From Solirubrobacter sp963724195 (lineage in GTDB: Bacteria; Actinomycetota; Thermoleophilia; Solirubrobacterales; Solirubrobacteraceae): DNA of 64,000 nucleotides. The stretch's first letter is position 1. Every line of letters starts with the position of its first letter. The notes beneath the pieces were generated by a model. That model was not told the origin of the DNA. It did not search any database and saw only the letters and a list, made by a program, of their open reading frames with translations. The position numbers were made by a program, and so were the translations under genes. Positions 62,636 through 64,000 of this stretch are shown piece by piece. Location of the stretch: positions 74,158 through 138,157 of the forward strand of contig CAVRTQ010000032.1 of NCBI GenBank assembly GCA_963724195.1, read 5' to 3'.

Positions 62636-63894
62636 GCGGGTGCTCCGAACGGGTGCTCGACTTCGATCTGGTCCGCCCCGAGGTCGAACGCCTCGTGCAG
62701 CGCGCGGACGGCGCGGTCCACCGCTGTCGGTGCTGACGACGCACGAGATCTTGATCGGGGAGGTGGAGATCATCTCGATGTTGATGCCCTGGTCGCCCAG
62801 GGTGGAGAAGACCTTGGCCGCGACGCCCGGGTGCGACTTCATGCCGGCGCCGACGACGGACACCTTGCCCATCTCCGAGTTCTCGGAGATGGCGCGGATG
62901 CCGACCTCGGCCGCGACCGGGTCCAGCGCCGCGCGCGCCTGGCGCAGGTCCGTGCGCGGGACCGTGAACGACATGTGCGCCTCGGCGCCCTCGTCATCGG
63001 GCTCGTCCTGGATGATCATGTCGACGTTGATGTTCGCCTCGGCGAGGGCCGTGAAGATGCGGCCGGACACGCCCGGGTGATCCGGTACGCCGAGCAGCGT
63101 GAGGCGTGCCTCGTCGCGCGAGTGCGTGACGGCGGTGATCAGGGGGCGTTCCATCGTCTCCTCTTCTCCGACAACGAGCGTTCCGGGCGCCTCGGTGAAT
63201 GAGGACCGGCAGTGAATACGGATGCCGTGGTTGCGTGCGTATTCCACGATCGCAACTGCAGCACGCCCGCACCCGACGCCGACATCTCCAGCATCTCCTC
63301 GAACGACACGACCGGGAGCTTGCGCGCGTCGGGCACGATCCGCGGGTCGGCGCTGAAGACGCCGGCGACGTCGGTGTAGATGTCGCACACCTCGGCGTCC
63401 AGCGCGGCGGCGAGCGCGACGGCCGTGGTGTCCGAGCCGCCGCGACCCAGCGTCGTGACGTCGCGCGCGGTCGACACGCCCTGGAAGCCGGCGACGAGCA
63501 CGATCAGGTCCTCGTCCAGCGCCTGGTGGATGCGGTCCGCGCGCACGTCGAGGATCCGGGCCTTGGTGTGGCTCGTGTCCGTGACGATCCCGGCCTGGGA
63601 GCCGGTGAGGCTGATCGCGCGGTGGCCGAGATCGTTGATCGCCATCGCGCACAGCGCGCAGCTGATCCGCTCGCCGGTGGACAGGAGCATGTCCATCTCG
63701 CGCGGGTCCGGGTTCGTGGATACCTCTTCGGCCGACGAGATCAACTCGTCGGTCGTCTTCCCGCGCGCGGAGAGGACGGCCACGACTCGATGACCTTGTT
63801 CGCGAGCGGACACGATCCGCCTCGCTGCGCGCTTGATGCGCTCTGCGTCGGCGACGGACGTGCCGCCGAACTTCATCACCACAGTGCCGGACAC
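62632..63894 (-). pseudogene. lysC: aspartate kinase, second copy with two frame breaks
   Basis: Same length as lysC1 (1263 bases) and starts at the equivalent GTG 63894. One base is missing near 63254 (GATCGTGG where lysC1 has GATCTGTGG), after SGAGVLQLRS. One base is extra near 62733, at CVVSTDS, after which the frame is restored. As written, translation would stop about 27 residues after the first break, before both ACT domains. Either the copy is broken or both breaks are sequence errors; equal lengths make the latter quite possible. Confidence 0.75.
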
Positions 63895-64000
63895 GCTGGC
63901 AAGGATAGGAGTAGCTGGGATACGCTGACGTCGAGGCCCGTGAAACGCTCGACCCACCCAAGGGTTAGGCATCCACCTGGACGATTGGACGACTTGTGGA

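Larger units (their letters stand above)
60897..64000. repeat. tandem duplication unit B (decayed membrane gene, asd2, lysC2)
   Basis: Second copy of the unit described at 57759-60855. It may extend past the window, since the last bases (GGACGACTTG then TGGA) match the unit boundary. Coding differences from unit A are few in asd but include frame breaks in lysC and many changes in the membrane gene. Confidence 0.85.

Noticed and set aside
61607..63961. A LysC-Asd bifunctional fusion
   Set aside because: The apparent joining comes from the frame break near 62733; unit A has two separate genes with an ATGA overlap.

Overview
The window is high-GC, densely packed chromosomal DNA. Overlapping ATGA/GTGA stop-start junctions are common, and GTG and TTG starts are frequent. 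Gene content points to an actinobacterium, most likely of the Thermoleophilia/Solirubrobacterales type. The supporting evidence is the metG-tatD-ksgA-ispE block, an LCP cell-wall ligase, a PknG/GlnH/GlnX signalling module, an ask-asd operon, and a type-E-like succinate dehydrogenase with a CCG-domain subunit. The lineage is an inference from gene content; no rRNA or tRNA gene was seen. No CRISPR array, prophage or transposase was recognised.

Layout. 1-6.3 kb: a partial PucR-like regulator, then a leftward operon metG-tatD-ksgA-ispE-DedA/PAP2-small membrane protein. 6.4-8.9 kb: a rightward operon of K+ channel, YgiB-like lipoprotein, YgiC-like ATP-grasp ligase and DUF350 protein. 8.8-12.8 kb: a ketopantoate reductase-like enzyme, then blue-copper proteins and a two-domain multicopper oxidase. 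12.7-21.6 kb: rsmI, a ROK kinase, an LCP protein, paired acyl-CoA dehydrogenases, an EamA exporter, an FmdB zinc ribbon, glycyl-tRNA synthetase and a metallo-hydrolase-like protein. 22.2-32.3 kb: a large phospho-signalling island. It runs GlnX, GlnH, a coiled-coil protein, a PknG kinase, a PP2C phosphatase, a vWA protein, a zinc-ribbon/FHA protein and an FHA/HTH protein as one overlapping operon, with a second Ser/Thr kinase divergent from it. 32.3-40.6 kb: a DrrAB-like ABC exporter, an M23 peptidase, small enzymes and an AraC regulator. 40.6-44.5 kb: lon with an Hsp20 domain and an EAL domain upstream. 44.5-48.5 kb: a metallo-hydrolase and a sodium/proton-transport operon (NhaA, CBS protein, ArsB/NhaD-type permease). 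48.6-56.5 kb: short-chain enzymes, a small nucleoid-type DNA-binding protein, mdh, an M50 protease and sdhA-sdhB-CCG subunit. 56.4-64 kb: a baeRF-type protein, then a tandem duplication of about 3.1 kb carrying lysC, asd and a membrane-protein gene. The second copy is decayed in two of its three genes.

The most interesting system is the 22-32 kb island. It joins the mycobacterial-style amino-acid-sensing axis (GlnH/GlnX/PknG) to a phosphatase, a vWA scaffold and two FHA readers, one of which carries a DNA-binding domain. That gives a complete sensor-to-transcription path in one operon. A second point of interest is a short palindromic element that encodes Lys-Val-Pro-Gly-Thr in coding frame. 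It appears inside ispE and as a doublet that defines the ends of two convergent genes.

A caution applies throughout. At least fifteen single-base or two-base frame breaks interrupt otherwise conserved genes, including single-copy housekeeping genes (ispE, rsmI, sdhB). Many are probably sequencing or assembly errors. I therefore give whole-gene spans and state where each break lies.
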